From contig NZ_AP027149.1 of the NCBI RefSeq assembly GCF_027925445.1, positions 248,001 to 312,000 on the forward strand: a DNA stretch of 64,000 nucleotides, in the 5' to 3' direction. Both the position numbers and the translations under genes were made by a program. The notes beneath the pieces were generated by a model. That model saw nothing but the letters and a program-made list of their open reading frames with translations. It was not told the DNA's origin and searched no databases. Numbering within the stretch: position 1 is the stretch's first letter; each line of letters starts with the position of its first letter. Positions 8,451 to 15,892 of the stretch are shown piece after piece. Origin of the DNA: Methylocystis bryophila. GTDB taxonomy: Bacteria; Pseudomonadota; Alphaproteobacteria; Rhizobiales; Beijerinckiaceae.

Positions 8451-8837
8451 TCACCAAAGCCGACGGACGCCATAAGCGTCGAACGCCAGCTCGTTGGAAA
8501 CGAGCGCCAGGCCCTCGAGCATGGCTTGTGCGATCAGCATTCGATCGAAGGGATCCCGGTGAGGTCCGGGCAAGGCGCCGGCTGCTTGTCCATGTCGGAC
8601 GCTGATAGACAGGCCAATGAAACCCTGATCCGACATTACGCCGTGGAGGTCTGCGACGATCGCGGCGACGGCGGGCAGCTTCCCGATCCTGTGTTTTGTC
8701 GCGATTTCCCAAGCCGAGGCGGCGCTCACGAAGACCTCGTTCTCGGCGTCGGCGATGGCCGCCCGAGCGGAGGGAGAAAGCTGCTCGTCGCCGGCAAGCC
8801 ACCACAAGAATGCATGCGTGTCGAGCAGCAGGCGCAT
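8451..8837 (-). CDS. PIN-domain toxin, VapC type
   Basis: A 128-residue PIN-domain protein: MRLLLDTHAFLWWLAGD with the first catalytic Asp, SAASAWEIATKHRIGK with the conserved Glu, and DPFDRMLIAQA with the C-terminal acidic pair. This is the type II toxin fold that cleaves RNA with Mg2+. It follows the antitoxin gene by six bases, as usual for such pairs. The end LAFDAYGVRRLW is complete for this subfamily. Confidence 0.92.
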   Translation of the reverse strand: MRLLLDTHAFLWWLAGDEQLSPSARAAIADAENEVFVSAASAWEIATKHRIGKLPAVAAIVADLHGVMSDQGFIGLSISVRHGQAAGALPGPHRDPFDRMLIAQAMLEGLALVSNELAFDAYGVRRLW

Positions 8838-8843
8838 TTGCGC

Positions 8844-9074
8844 TCACTCCCAGACGACGAGCTCTTGTTCCGGCAGCGGCTCGAAAAATTCGGGACCGAC
8901 GATCACGGAGCCCTTATAGGCGCCGAAACGACGGCCGTTCCTTTTGGGATTGAATGGGACGAGCTTGGCGATGGGCTCCTTCCCGCGCGCGAGCACAATC
9001 TCCTCGCCAGCTTCAACGCGGGCGAGGAGTTGGGATAGCGTGGTTTTGGCCGTGTGGATCGTGACCGTTTCCAT
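8844..9074 (-). CDS. Phd/YefM-type antitoxin
   Basis: A 76-residue protein, METVTIHTAKTTLSQLLARV, with the Phd/YefM fold pattern: N-terminal DNA-binding half, AGEEIVLARGKEPIAKLVP in the middle, and an extended acidic, aromatic C-terminal tail (EFFEPLPEQELVVWE) that would bind the toxin. First gene of the pair. It probably represses its own promoter through the TAGCTA sites just upstream. Confidence 0.92.
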   Translation of the reverse strand: METVTIHTAKTTLSQLLARVEAGEEIVLARGKEPIAKLVPFNPKRNGRRFGAYKGSVIVGPEFFEPLPEQELVVWE

Positions 9075-9082
9075 AGGCGTCT

Positions 9083-9104
9083 CCTAGCTAGGAATCTTAG
9101 CTAA
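9083..9104 (-). promoter_or_regulatory. probable operator of the toxin-antitoxin operon
   Basis: Two TAGCTA hexamers (9085-9090 and 9098-9103), each itself palindromic, are spaced 13 bases apart centre to centre and lie 10-30 bases before the antitoxin start. This spacing and position fit autoregulation by a dimeric Phd-type antitoxin. No experiment supports it here. Confidence 0.5.
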
Positions 9105-9221
9105 CTTCAGGCGGCCTGTCTATTTTTTTCTCGAGGGCTCTGCCCGGCGGCGATTTCTCTCGGTTAGAGGCAAGCGCCGCGATTCAGCTGAGAAAGATGC
9201 GACCGGGCGCTGGCGGGCTTG

Positions 9222-10808
9222 CTAAAACCTCAACGCCGCGGCGCGCTTCACGCCATTGAGTCTGCGGATTGCCGCCAGGGCCTCCTCCGGCACGTCGCCG
9301 TCGACGGCGACGATCGCCATCGCCGACCCCCCGGGACTGTCGCGCCCGAGCGCGAAGGTCGCGATGTTGATCTTGGCGTCGCCGAGAAGTCCGGCGAAGC
9401 GCCCGATGAAGCCGGGCCTGTCCTCATTGGACACGACGATCATCGACGGCGTGAATTCGGCTTCGACCGCGATGTCGCCCACGCGCACGATGCGCGGCTT
9501 GCCGTCGTGAAAGACGGTTCCGGCGACCCCGATCTCTCCTTGGCTCGTGACCGCGCGTAGCCTCATGAGCGATTCGTAATCGCCCTCCGCCTCGCGCGTG
9601 ATCTCTTCCACGACCACGCCGCGATCCTTGGCGATCGCGGCCGCGCAGACGGGGTTCACGTCCTGCAGGATCGGCTTCAGCAGCCCGCTGAGCGCGGAGG
9701 CGGTGATCGCCTTTGTCTTGAGCTCCGCCACGCCGCCTTCATAGACGAGCGAGATCTTGTCGACGCCCGCGCTGGCGATCTGCCCGACGAGGAGGCCGAG
9801 CTTTTCCGCAAGCTCGACATAGGGCCGCAGCCGCGGCGCCTCCTCGGCGGAAATCGAGGGAAAATTCACCGCATTGGTTACAGCGCCGCGCGTCAAATAG
9901 TCGGACATCTGCTCGGCGACCTGCAGCGCGACCATTTCCTGCGCCTCGGTGGTCGAGGCGCCGAGATGGGGCGTGCAGACGACATTGGGGCGGCCAAAGA
10001 GCGGGTTCTCCGTCGCGGGCTCCGTCGCGAACACGTCGAGCGCCGCGCCGGCGACATGGCCGTCGTCGAGCGCCTTTCGCAACGCCTCCTCGTCCACGAG
10101 CCCGCCGCGCGCGCAATTGATGACGCGCACGCCCTTCTTGGTTTTGGCGAGATTTTCCCGCGAGAGGATGTTGCGCGTTTGCGCGGTGAGCGGCGTGTGC
10201 AGCGTCACGAAGTCGGCGCGGGCGAGCAGCTCGTCGAGCTCCACCTTTTCGACGCCCAAGGTCGCCGCTCGCTCTCCCGAGAGGAACGGATCGTATACGA
10301 TGACGCGCATCTTGAGGCCGAGAGCGCGCGTCGCGACATTGGTCCCGATATTGCCGCAGCCGATGACTCCGAGCGTCTTGCCGGAGATCTCGACGCCCAT
10401 GAAGCGGTTCTTCTCCCATTTGCCCGCCTGCGTCGAGGCGTCTGCGGCGGGGATTTCGCGCGCGAGCGCGAACATCAGGGCGATCGCGTGCTCGGCGGTC
10501 GTGACCGAATTGCCGAAGGGCGTGTTCATGACGATGACGCCGCGCGCCGTCGCGGCGGGAACGTCGACGTTATCGACGCCGATGCCGGCGCGGCCGATGA
10601 CCTTCAGCCGTTTGGCGGCGCCAAGGATTTCGGCGGTCACCTTGGTCGCCGATCGGATCGCCAGGCCGTCGTAGCCGCCAATGGCCGCCGCCAGCTTTTC
10701 CGGGTGCTTCCCGAGCGTGGGCTGGAAATCGACGTCGACGCCGCGCATCGAAAAGATCTGCGCGGCGGCCGCGGAGAGCTGATCGGAAATAAGAACCCTC
10801 GGGCGCAT
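9222..10808 (-). CDS. serA: D-3-phosphoglycerate dehydrogenase
   Basis: A 528-residue protein that oxidises 3-phosphoglycerate, the entry step of serine synthesis. It starts MRPRVLISDQLSAAAAQIF. Visible are the NAD-binding VIGCGNIGTNVA loop, the catalytic Arg region NCARGGLVDEEAL, the HLGAST motif with the catalytic His, an intervening allosteric domain, and a C-terminal ACT domain (IVVSNEDRPGFIGRFAGLLG). This is the long, type I SerA. The ATG at 10808 is right for the family although the frame stays open upstream into serC. It follows serC by 26 bases on the same strand, so the two form an operon. Confidence 0.97.
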   Translation of the reverse strand: MRPRVLISDQLSAAAAQIFSMRGVDVDFQPTLGKHPEKLAAAIGGYDGLAIRSATKVTAEILGAAKRLKVIGRAGIGVDNVDVPAATARGVIVMNTPFGNSVTTAEHAIALMFALAREIPAADASTQAGKWEKNRFMGVEISGKTLGVIGCGNIGTNVATRALGLKMRVIVYDPFLSGERAATLGVEKVELDELLARADFVTLHTPLTAQTRNILSRENLAKTKKGVRVINCARGGLVDEEALRKALDDGHVAGAALDVFATEPATENPLFGRPNVVCTPHLGASTTEAQEMVALQVAEQMSDYLTRGAVTNAVNFPSISAEEAPRLRPYVELAEKLGLLVGQIASAGVDKISLVYEGGVAELKTKAITASALSGLLKPILQDVNPVCAAAIAKDRGVVVEEITREAEGDYESLMRLRAVTSQGEIGVAGTVFHDGKPRIVRVGDIAVEAEFTPSMIVVSNEDRPGFIGRFAGLLGDAKINIATFALGRDSPGGSAMAIVAVDGDVPEEALAAIRRLNGVKRAAALRF

Positions 10809-10834
10809 GAGAAGACCCCGGTTGAGAAGCGAAT

Positions 10835-12007
10835 CTACGCAGGCAAGATCGCGAGCGCCTGCTCGAAGGCCCAATCGATCCAATCCGTGAGCAGCGACAC
10901 ATCCGCGGGCTCGACGGTCGGCCCGCACCAGATGCGCAAGCCCGGCGGCGCGTCTCGATAGGCGCCGAAGTCGAACCCAGCGCCCTCCTTCTCGACGAGC
11001 GAGACAAGGGCCTTGGCCAGGCCTGAACGCGCTTTGGGGTCCATCGCGATGACTCTTGGGTCGGCGAATTCGAGACAGACGCTGGTGTTGGAGCGCGTTT
11101 GCGGCTGCTTCGCCAAGAAGGCGAAGGCCGGCTGGCGCAAGGTCCACTCGGCCACGACTGCGGCGTTGGCGTCGGCGCGCGCGCAAAGCGCGTCAAGCCC
11201 GCCGATCGAGCGCGCCCATTGTAGCGCGTCGAGATAGTCCTCGACGCATAGGAGCGACGGCGTGTTGATGGTCTCGCCGGCGAAGACGCCTTCGATGAGC
11301 TTGCTGCCTTTCGTCAGCCGAAAGATTTTCGGCAAGGGCCAGGGCGGGACATAGGACTCGAGACGCTCCACCGCGCGCGGCGAGAGAATGAGCATACCGT
11401 GCGCCGCTTCGCCGCCGAGACATTTTTGCCAGGAGAAGGTCGTCACATCGAGCTTGGCGAAATCGAGCGGCTGCGCGAAGGCGCCAGAGGTCGCGTCGCA
11501 TATCGTGAGGCCCTTGCGATCGGCGGCGATGAACGCCGCGTTGGGAACGCGCACGCCGGAGGTCGTGCCGTTCCAGGCGAAGACGAGATCATGATCGCCA
11601 TTCACTTGGGCGAGGTCCGGCAGCTCGCCGTAAGGCGCCGTCAAGACCCGGGCTTGCGGCAGCTTGAGCTGCTTTTGCACATCGGTCGCCCAGCCGCTGG
11701 AAAAGCTCTCGAAAGCCAGAACGTCGACGGGGCGCGGGCCGAGCATCGACCAGAGCGCCATTTCCACGGCGCCCGTATCGGAGGCCGGCACGATCCCGAT
11801 GCGATAGTCGTCTGGCACGCGCAGAACTTCGCGCGTGAGCGCGATGGCGCGCTCGAGCTTTTCCTTGCCGGCCTTGGCCCGATGCGAGCGCCCGAGCGCC
11901 GCGGCGCTCAGATTTTGCGGCGACCAGCCCGGTCGTTTCGCGCAAGGGCCTGAGGAGAAGCTGGGATTCTTGGGGAGCCCGGCGGGCTTGGGATGCGAAA
12001 AACTCAT
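10835..12007 (-). CDS. serC: phosphoserine aminotransferase
   Basis: A 390-residue class V aminotransferase that makes phosphoserine from 3-phosphohydroxypyruvate and glutamate. It starts MSFSHPKPAGLPKNPSFSSG and has the family signatures SSGWATDVQKQLKL, WNGTTSGVRVP, CDATSGAFAQPLD, and the PLP-binding Lys in FSWQKCLGGEAAHGM. The ATG at 12007 has a GAGG ribosome-binding site 8 bases upstream and gives the known start of the alphaproteobacterial type. First gene of the serC-serA operon, preceded by a structured leader. Confidence 0.96.
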   Translation of the reverse strand: MSFSHPKPAGLPKNPSFSSGPCAKRPGWSPQNLSAAALGRSHRAKAGKEKLERAIALTREVLRVPDDYRIGIVPASDTGAVEMALWSMLGPRPVDVLAFESFSSGWATDVQKQLKLPQARVLTAPYGELPDLAQVNGDHDLVFAWNGTTSGVRVPNAAFIAADRKGLTICDATSGAFAQPLDFAKLDVTTFSWQKCLGGEAAHGMLILSPRAVERLESYVPPWPLPKIFRLTKGSKLIEGVFAGETINTPSLLCVEDYLDALQWARSIGGLDALCARADANAAVVAEWTLRQPAFAFLAKQPQTRSNTSVCLEFADPRVIAMDPKARSGLAKALVSLVEKEGAGFDFGAYRDAPPGLRIWCGPTVEPADVSLLTDWIDWAFEQALAILPA

Positions 12008-12125
12008 GAGTGGCCTCGATTTGTTTTTTCGATATCCAAGAACCGGCTTAACAGAAGTTGGCTCTGGACGCATCGTTTGCAAAGCAATGGAACGCCCGCC
12101 GAGCCTGCGCTGACCGGCTCTGCGC
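12008..12125 (-). ncRNA. candidate serC leader RNA
   Basis: The minus-strand leader just before serC can form two hairpins: GAGCC/GGCTC around a 10-base loop (12101-12120), and a second near the start codon (AGCC...GGTT arms, 12041-12063). A two-hairpin 'serC motif' upstream of serC-serA is established for alphaproteobacteria. Position and overall form agree, but I could not compare bases with the covariance model. Confidence 0.4.
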
Positions 12126-12340
12126 AGACAAAGCCTCGGGCGGCCCGCAGGGAGAGAAATGGCCGCGGCGAGGGCGCCACGCAATTGTGGCGATTAGCCA
12201 CGCAGGCGAATTTTCCGCTGAATCTCCGCGCTTTTAAGGGAAGGGAAACCAAGATCGTCGTCTAATCGCCTTTGAGAAGCCGAACATTCGCCCAGATGCG
12301 GAGCTAGAGTTTTCTAGTCATCAACGATCAGGAGCGGCCC

Positions 12341-12808
12341 ATGAAAGCCATTTCCCATTCCTCGAGCCTCCTCATCGGCCTCGCGCTCGGCGCGATGGCG
12401 CTGGCCGGCGTGGCGCGCGCGGCCGATCCGATGGACCCGCGCGGCTTGTGGCTTCGCGAGGAAGGCGGCGTCAAATTCAGCTTCTATGACTGCGGCCAGG
12501 GGCTGCTCTGCGCCAAGGTAGTCGACGCGGAGAACGCGGAAGACAAGGCCGGCATCGGCACCGTCATCCTGCAAGGGGCGAAGAAGGTCGCGGCCAATGA
12601 ATGGCGCGGCACACTCTACAATTCCGACGACAAGAAGACCTACGACGGCCGCATCACGGTGAAGTCGAAGGGCGCCGAGCTTTCGGTGCAGGGCTGCCTG
12701 ATGGGCTTCCTCTGCGGCGGCGAAACCTGGAAGCGTCTGCCTTCGCCCGCCCATGCGGCCTCGACGCATAAGAACGCGCCGGCCGCCTCGCTCGTCGCGG
12801 CGGAATGA
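12341..12808 (+). CDS. DUF2147 secreted protein
   Basis: A 155-residue protein with a signal peptide (about 1-28, ending GVARAA) followed by a DUF2147 domain: DPRGLWLREEGGVKFSFYDC, then GLLCAKVVDAE and the closing GCLMGFLCGGETWKRL. Four cysteines could form two disulfides. The family is periplasmic or secreted and has no proven function. An AGGAG ribosome-binding site lies upstream of the ATG at 12341. Its 3' side abuts a palindromic repeat. Confidence 0.88.
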   Translation: MKAISHSSSLLIGLALGAMALAGVARAADPMDPRGLWLREEGGVKFSFYDCGQGLLCAKVVDAENAEDKAGIGTVILQGAKKVAANEWRGTLYNSDDKKTYDGRITVKSKGAELSVQGCLMGFLCGGETWKRLPSPAHAASTHKNAPAASLVAAE

Positions 12809-12809
12809 T

Positions 12810-12874
12810 CCGAACGCGCTCCAACTTGCCGCATCGACGTTCAGGCGGCTGCGCCTGAACGCAGGGTGATCTAA
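12810..12874 (-). repeat. dispersed palindromic repeat, copy A (short form)
   Basis: Read on the minus strand it starts TTAGATCACCCTGCGTTCAG, forms a hairpin CGTTCAGGCG/CGCCTGAACG (12838-12862) and ends AAGTTGGAGCGCG. The same head, hairpin and tail blocks occur at 42357-42474 in a longer form. Its first bases, TTAG, supply the TAG stop of the NifU-like gene. Confidence 0.75.
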
Positions 12875-13308
12875 CGAGACGTGGCGCCTTCGATGACGTC
12901 GAGGGCGCCGACGACCGCGTCGAAGGGCAGCAGCGTCGAGGCATGCCGCGCCTTGTAGTCGCGAACCGGCTCCAGCGCCGCGAGATCCGCCCATCGACCC
13001 GCGGGCGGCGGACCGTTTTCCTTGAGCATTTGACGCATCGTCTCGCGCAGCGCCCGCAGCTCTTCGGGCGTGGCGCCAAGAATGTGGCGCGCGAGGATCG
13101 AGGCGCTCGCTTGGCCGAGCGCGCAGGCTTTCAGCTCCTGACCGAAATCGCTTACCCTACCCTGGTCCAGGCTCAGATCGACCGTGATCGTCGAGCCGCA
13201 AAGCCTGGAATGGGCCGTGGCGCTGCCTTGCGCATGGGCGAGGCGGCCCAGCCGAGGGATATCTGCCGCGAGCTCGAGGATGCGTTTGTTATAGACAGCG
13301 TCGATCAT
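12871..13308 (-). CDS. NifU/IscU-like iron-sulfur scaffold protein
   Basis: A 145-residue protein of the IscU/NifU-N family, starting MIDAVYNKRILELAADIPRL. Two scaffold cysteines are in place (RLCGSTITVDL and KACALGQASASI). The third, normally in an RxxCxxLP context, is replaced: the stretch reads YKARHASTLLPFDAV, leaving His and Ser. Such two-cysteine forms are, as far as I recall, found in alphaproteobacteria; whether they hold a cluster is unclear. The stop codon falls within the palindromic repeat, so the last residues may have changed when the repeat inserted. Divergent from folE. Confidence 0.85.
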   Translation of the reverse strand: MIDAVYNKRILELAADIPRLGRLAHAQGSATAHSRLCGSTITVDLSLDQGRVSDFGQELKACALGQASASILARHILGATPEELRALRETMRQMLKENGPPPAGRWADLAALEPVRDYKARHASTLLPFDAVVGALDVIEGATSR

Positions 13309-13518
13309 GGCATATCGAACGGGGGCTTATCTTGGCCGTCCTGAACCTCTATATAGGCGTATGACGCTCCTCGCGAAAGCGCGGAGTTTAGAACGAAAGC
13401 CGTAACCCTTCCCGCGCGATCGACGGCGCCGCTTCCCACGGCGCGCTTCAGCCGGCTCTTGGAACCGGTTTTGCTTGTCGGCCGGAGACACGGCTCTCTC
13501 ACCCGTCGGAGGCTCCAC

Positions 13519-14154
13519 ATGGATGACGTGGTTAAGACCTTGATCGATAAACCGCTCGGTGCGCTGAAGCGCGAAATTGAAAAGCCCACGCGCGAGGAAG
13601 CGGAAGCGGCGGTGCGGGTCCTCCTGCGCTGGGCCGGCGACGACCCGGATCGCGAAGGCCTGCGCGAGACGCCGCGGCGCGTCGTGAAGGCCTATGAGGA
13701 GGTCTTCAGCGGCTATAATCAGGACCCGCGCGAGGTGCTGGAGCGCATCTTCGCGGAAGTCGAAGGCTATGACGATCTCGTCATGGTTCGCGACATTCCT
13801 TTCTTCTCGCACTGCGAGCATCACGTCACGCCCTTCATCGGCAAGGCGCATATCGCCTATTATCCGACGGGCGGCGTCGTCGGACTCTCGAAGCTCGCGC
13901 GCCTCGTCGACGTTTTCGCCAAGCGGCTGCAAACGCAGGAGGCCATGACGGCGCTGATCGCCAACACGCTGGAGCAGGAGCTCAACCCCCGCGGCGTCGC
14001 CGTGCTGGTCGAGGCTCAGCATCTGTGCATGTCGATGCGCGGCGTGCTGAAGCAGGGCTCCGAGACCGTGACCGTCCAGTTTTCCGGAGCCTTCCGCGAC
14101 AATCCGGCCGAGCAGGCGCATTTTTACACGCTGCTGCGGGGCGCGAAGGGATGA
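13519..14154 (+). CDS. folE: GTP cyclohydrolase I
   Basis: A 211-residue enzyme converting GTP to 7,8-dihydroneopterin triphosphate, the first step of folate synthesis. Motifs: EGLRETPRRVVKAYEE, the zinc and active-site segment FFSHCEHHVTPFIGKAHIAY, GLSKLARLVDVFAKRLQTQE, and HLCMSMRGV with the second zinc Cys. The ATG at 13519 has a GGAGG ribosome-binding site 7 bases upstream; an in-frame ATG at 13459 would add an unlikely basic tail. Upstream 200 bases are divergent promoter space shared with the NifU-like gene. Confidence 0.97.
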   Translation: MDDVVKTLIDKPLGALKREIEKPTREEAEAAVRVLLRWAGDDPDREGLRETPRRVVKAYEEVFSGYNQDPREVLERIFAEVEGYDDLVMVRDIPFFSHCEHHVTPFIGKAHIAYYPTGGVVGLSKLARLVDVFAKRLQTQEAMTALIANTLEQELNPRGVAVLVEAQHLCMSMRGVLKQGSETVTVQFSGAFRDNPAEQAHFYTLLRGAKG

Positions 14155-14236
14155 GCCGATAGATCCGGGACGCGCGCTTGACACCCAAGAAGCGCGCCGC
14201 CTATACGTGGCGCCCTTGGCGCCAGAGCCTTGACGG

Positions 14237-14313
14237 GGCGGAGTAGCTCAGTTGGCCAGAGCAGGGGAATCATAATCCCTGTGTCGGGGGTTCGAATCCC
14301 TCCTCCGCTACCA
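14237..14313 (+). tRNA. tRNA-Met (CAT), elongator
   Basis: A 77-base cloverleaf starting GGCGGAGTAGCTCAGTTGG, with anticodon CAT at 14271-14273, TTCGAATCC T arm, acceptor stem GGCGGAG/CTCCGCT (one G-U pair) and encoded CCA. It is intact and matches elongator tRNA-Met of alphaproteobacteria. Its 3' half overlaps, antisense, the end of the serine recombinase gene, so it is the attachment target of the island. Confidence 0.95.
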
Positions 14314-15892
14314 CACGTCCCCCCGACGCCGCGATGCGCATGTTGGGGTAGACTTTGGCCGCGCCCATGAGCATGGCCAATCGCCCCTGAAGCTCGAGCT
14401 TGAACCCCTCTTCGGCCGGCTTGACGACGACCTTCGCCACCAGCTCGCGGATTTTCTCCGCGGCCTCCTCATTGTCCGGCGTGACGCCCCGCCCGAAAAC
14501 CTCGTTCAACTGTCCGACCAGCCGCTCGTAATGCTGGAGAGCTGCGGGATGCAGGGCGAGGACCTTCTCTGGCTCAGGCTGCGTCTCCAGTTCCGCGAGC
14601 AGCGCCACTTTTTGCTGGTGAGCCTCCTTCATCTGAGGCCCCAAGACTTCCGTTGGAACGCGCTCTTTCTCATAGTCGGACCACAGCCGATCGAGCGTGC
14701 GCTGCACCTCCGCGAGCCTGCTTTCTAACCTGCCGCGCTGTCTGACCTTCTCCGCCGCCAGTCGCAGACGCTCTTCTTGATAGCTCGCAACGAACTCTCT
14801 CAAGAGTTCCGGCGCCTTGAGGTGCTGTTGCAAACCGGTCAAGACGGCCTTTTCGATCTCGTCGAGATAGAAAATCTTTCGGTTGGCGCAGGTTCCGGCT
14901 TCCTTCATCGTCGAGCAATGAACTCGAACGCGGCCGTGATCGCGGTCCTTCATTGACATCCCGCCGCCGCAACAACCGCACTTCAACAGGCCGGAAAGCA
15001 GGAACTTGGCTTTGCGCACGCGTTCGGGCGGTTCGAACGACCGCTGTGCCTTGCGCTGTTGAGCAGCCTCGAACACGTCCTTGTCGACGATAGCCAGCCT
15101 TGGCGCGTGCGCGCGCTTCCACTCCTCTGGCGGATTTGACCGTGAGACTCGACGTCCGGTGTCGGGGTCCTTGATCATCCGAACTCGGTTCCACACGACA
15201 ACGCCCGCATAAAGCTCGTTGAGAATGATCCCGTGGTGACGCTTCTTGTTGCCGTTGATCGTGGAGGGCGTCCAGTTCGAGCCGCGGGGCGGACTTACGC
15301 CTTCCCTGTTGAGCGCGTGCGCGATTTCCCGCGGGGTTTTGCCGTCGACGTAGTCGCGAAAGATACGGCGAATCACCCCAGCTTCGCTTTCGACGATTTC
15401 GAGCTCGCCGGGTTTGCCGGCGACAGGCCGATAGCCATAGGCTCGCCCGCCGGCATGGCGCCCATCCCGCACAACGCCTTGCATTCCACGTCGAACCTTG
15501 TGAGCCAGATCTGTCAAGAAAAGCGAGGCTAGCAGACCTCGCACGCCAATCTGAATTTGGTCGGCAGTCCCTTCGTGCACCGCCCGCAATTCGACACCCA
15601 CAAAGTTAAGCCGCTTCCAAATCCCGGCAAGGTCCTCCTGGTCGCGGGACAGGCGATCAAGCGCTTCGACCACGATCACATCAAAGGCGCCGTCCCGAGC
15701 AGCCTCGAGAAGGCGCAACAACCCATCCCTCCCGTAAATCGACGCTCCGGACCGAGCTCGGTCGTGGAAAACGCCGACGACTTCGAGGTCATTGCGTTCG
15801 GCGTAGTTTCGGCAAACGGCCACTTGATCTTCGATGGAGCGTTCGTTCTGGAGCTCCGTCGAAAAACGGGCGTAAATCGCTGCGCGTTTCAT
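14270..15892 (-). CDS. large serine recombinase (site-specific integrase)
   Basis: A 540-residue large serine recombinase. N-terminal resolvase domain with catalytic Ser11 (AAIYARFSTELQNERS), ALDRLSRDQEDLAGI and GLLASLFLTDLAHKVRRGM; a recombinase domain (about 160-260); a zinc ribbon (LLKCGCCGGGMS ... HCSTMKEAGTCAN); and a coiled-coil region. A GGAGG site precedes the ATG at 15892. The last 14 codons (ending VAEEGFEPPTQGL) are read from the antisense strand of tRNA-Met, and the TGA stop lies in the anticodon loop. The enzyme thus marks the left end of the island and most likely inserted it at this tRNA. Intact frame; no excision factor recognised beside it. Confidence 0.93.
   Translation of the reverse strand: MKRAAIYARFSTELQNERSIEDQVAVCRNYAERNDLEVVGVFHDRARSGASIYGRDGLLRLLEAARDGAFDVIVVEALDRLSRDQEDLAGIWKRLNFVGVELRAVHEGTADQIQIGVRGLLASLFLTDLAHKVRRGMQGVVRDGRHAGGRAYGYRPVAGKPGELEIVESEAGVIRRIFRDYVDGKTPREIAHALNREGVSPPRGSNWTPSTINGNKKRHHGIILNELYAGVVVWNRVRMIKDPDTGRRVSRSNPPEEWKRAHAPRLAIVDKDVFEAAQQRKAQRSFEPPERVRKAKFLLSGLLKCGCCGGGMSMKDRDHGRVRVHCSTMKEAGTCANRKIFYLDEIEKAVLTGLQQHLKAPELLREFVASYQEERLRLAAEKVRQRGRLESRLAEVQRTLDRLWSDYEKERVPTEVLGPQMKEAHQQKVALLAELETQPEPEKVLALHPAALQHYERLVGQLNEVFGRGVTPDNEEAAEKIRELVAKVVVKPAEEGFKLELQGRLAMLMGAAKVYPNMRIAASGGRVVAEEGFEPPTQGL

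Noticed and set aside
9966..10961. 331-codon plus-strand frame opposite serA
   Set aside because: Shadow of serA; the residue make-up is that of antisense GC-rich codons.
13309..13518. Possible riboswitch before folE
   Set aside because: Some inverted repeats (for example CCGG arms near 13453-13470) can be drawn, but none matches a known folate or preQ1 architecture.
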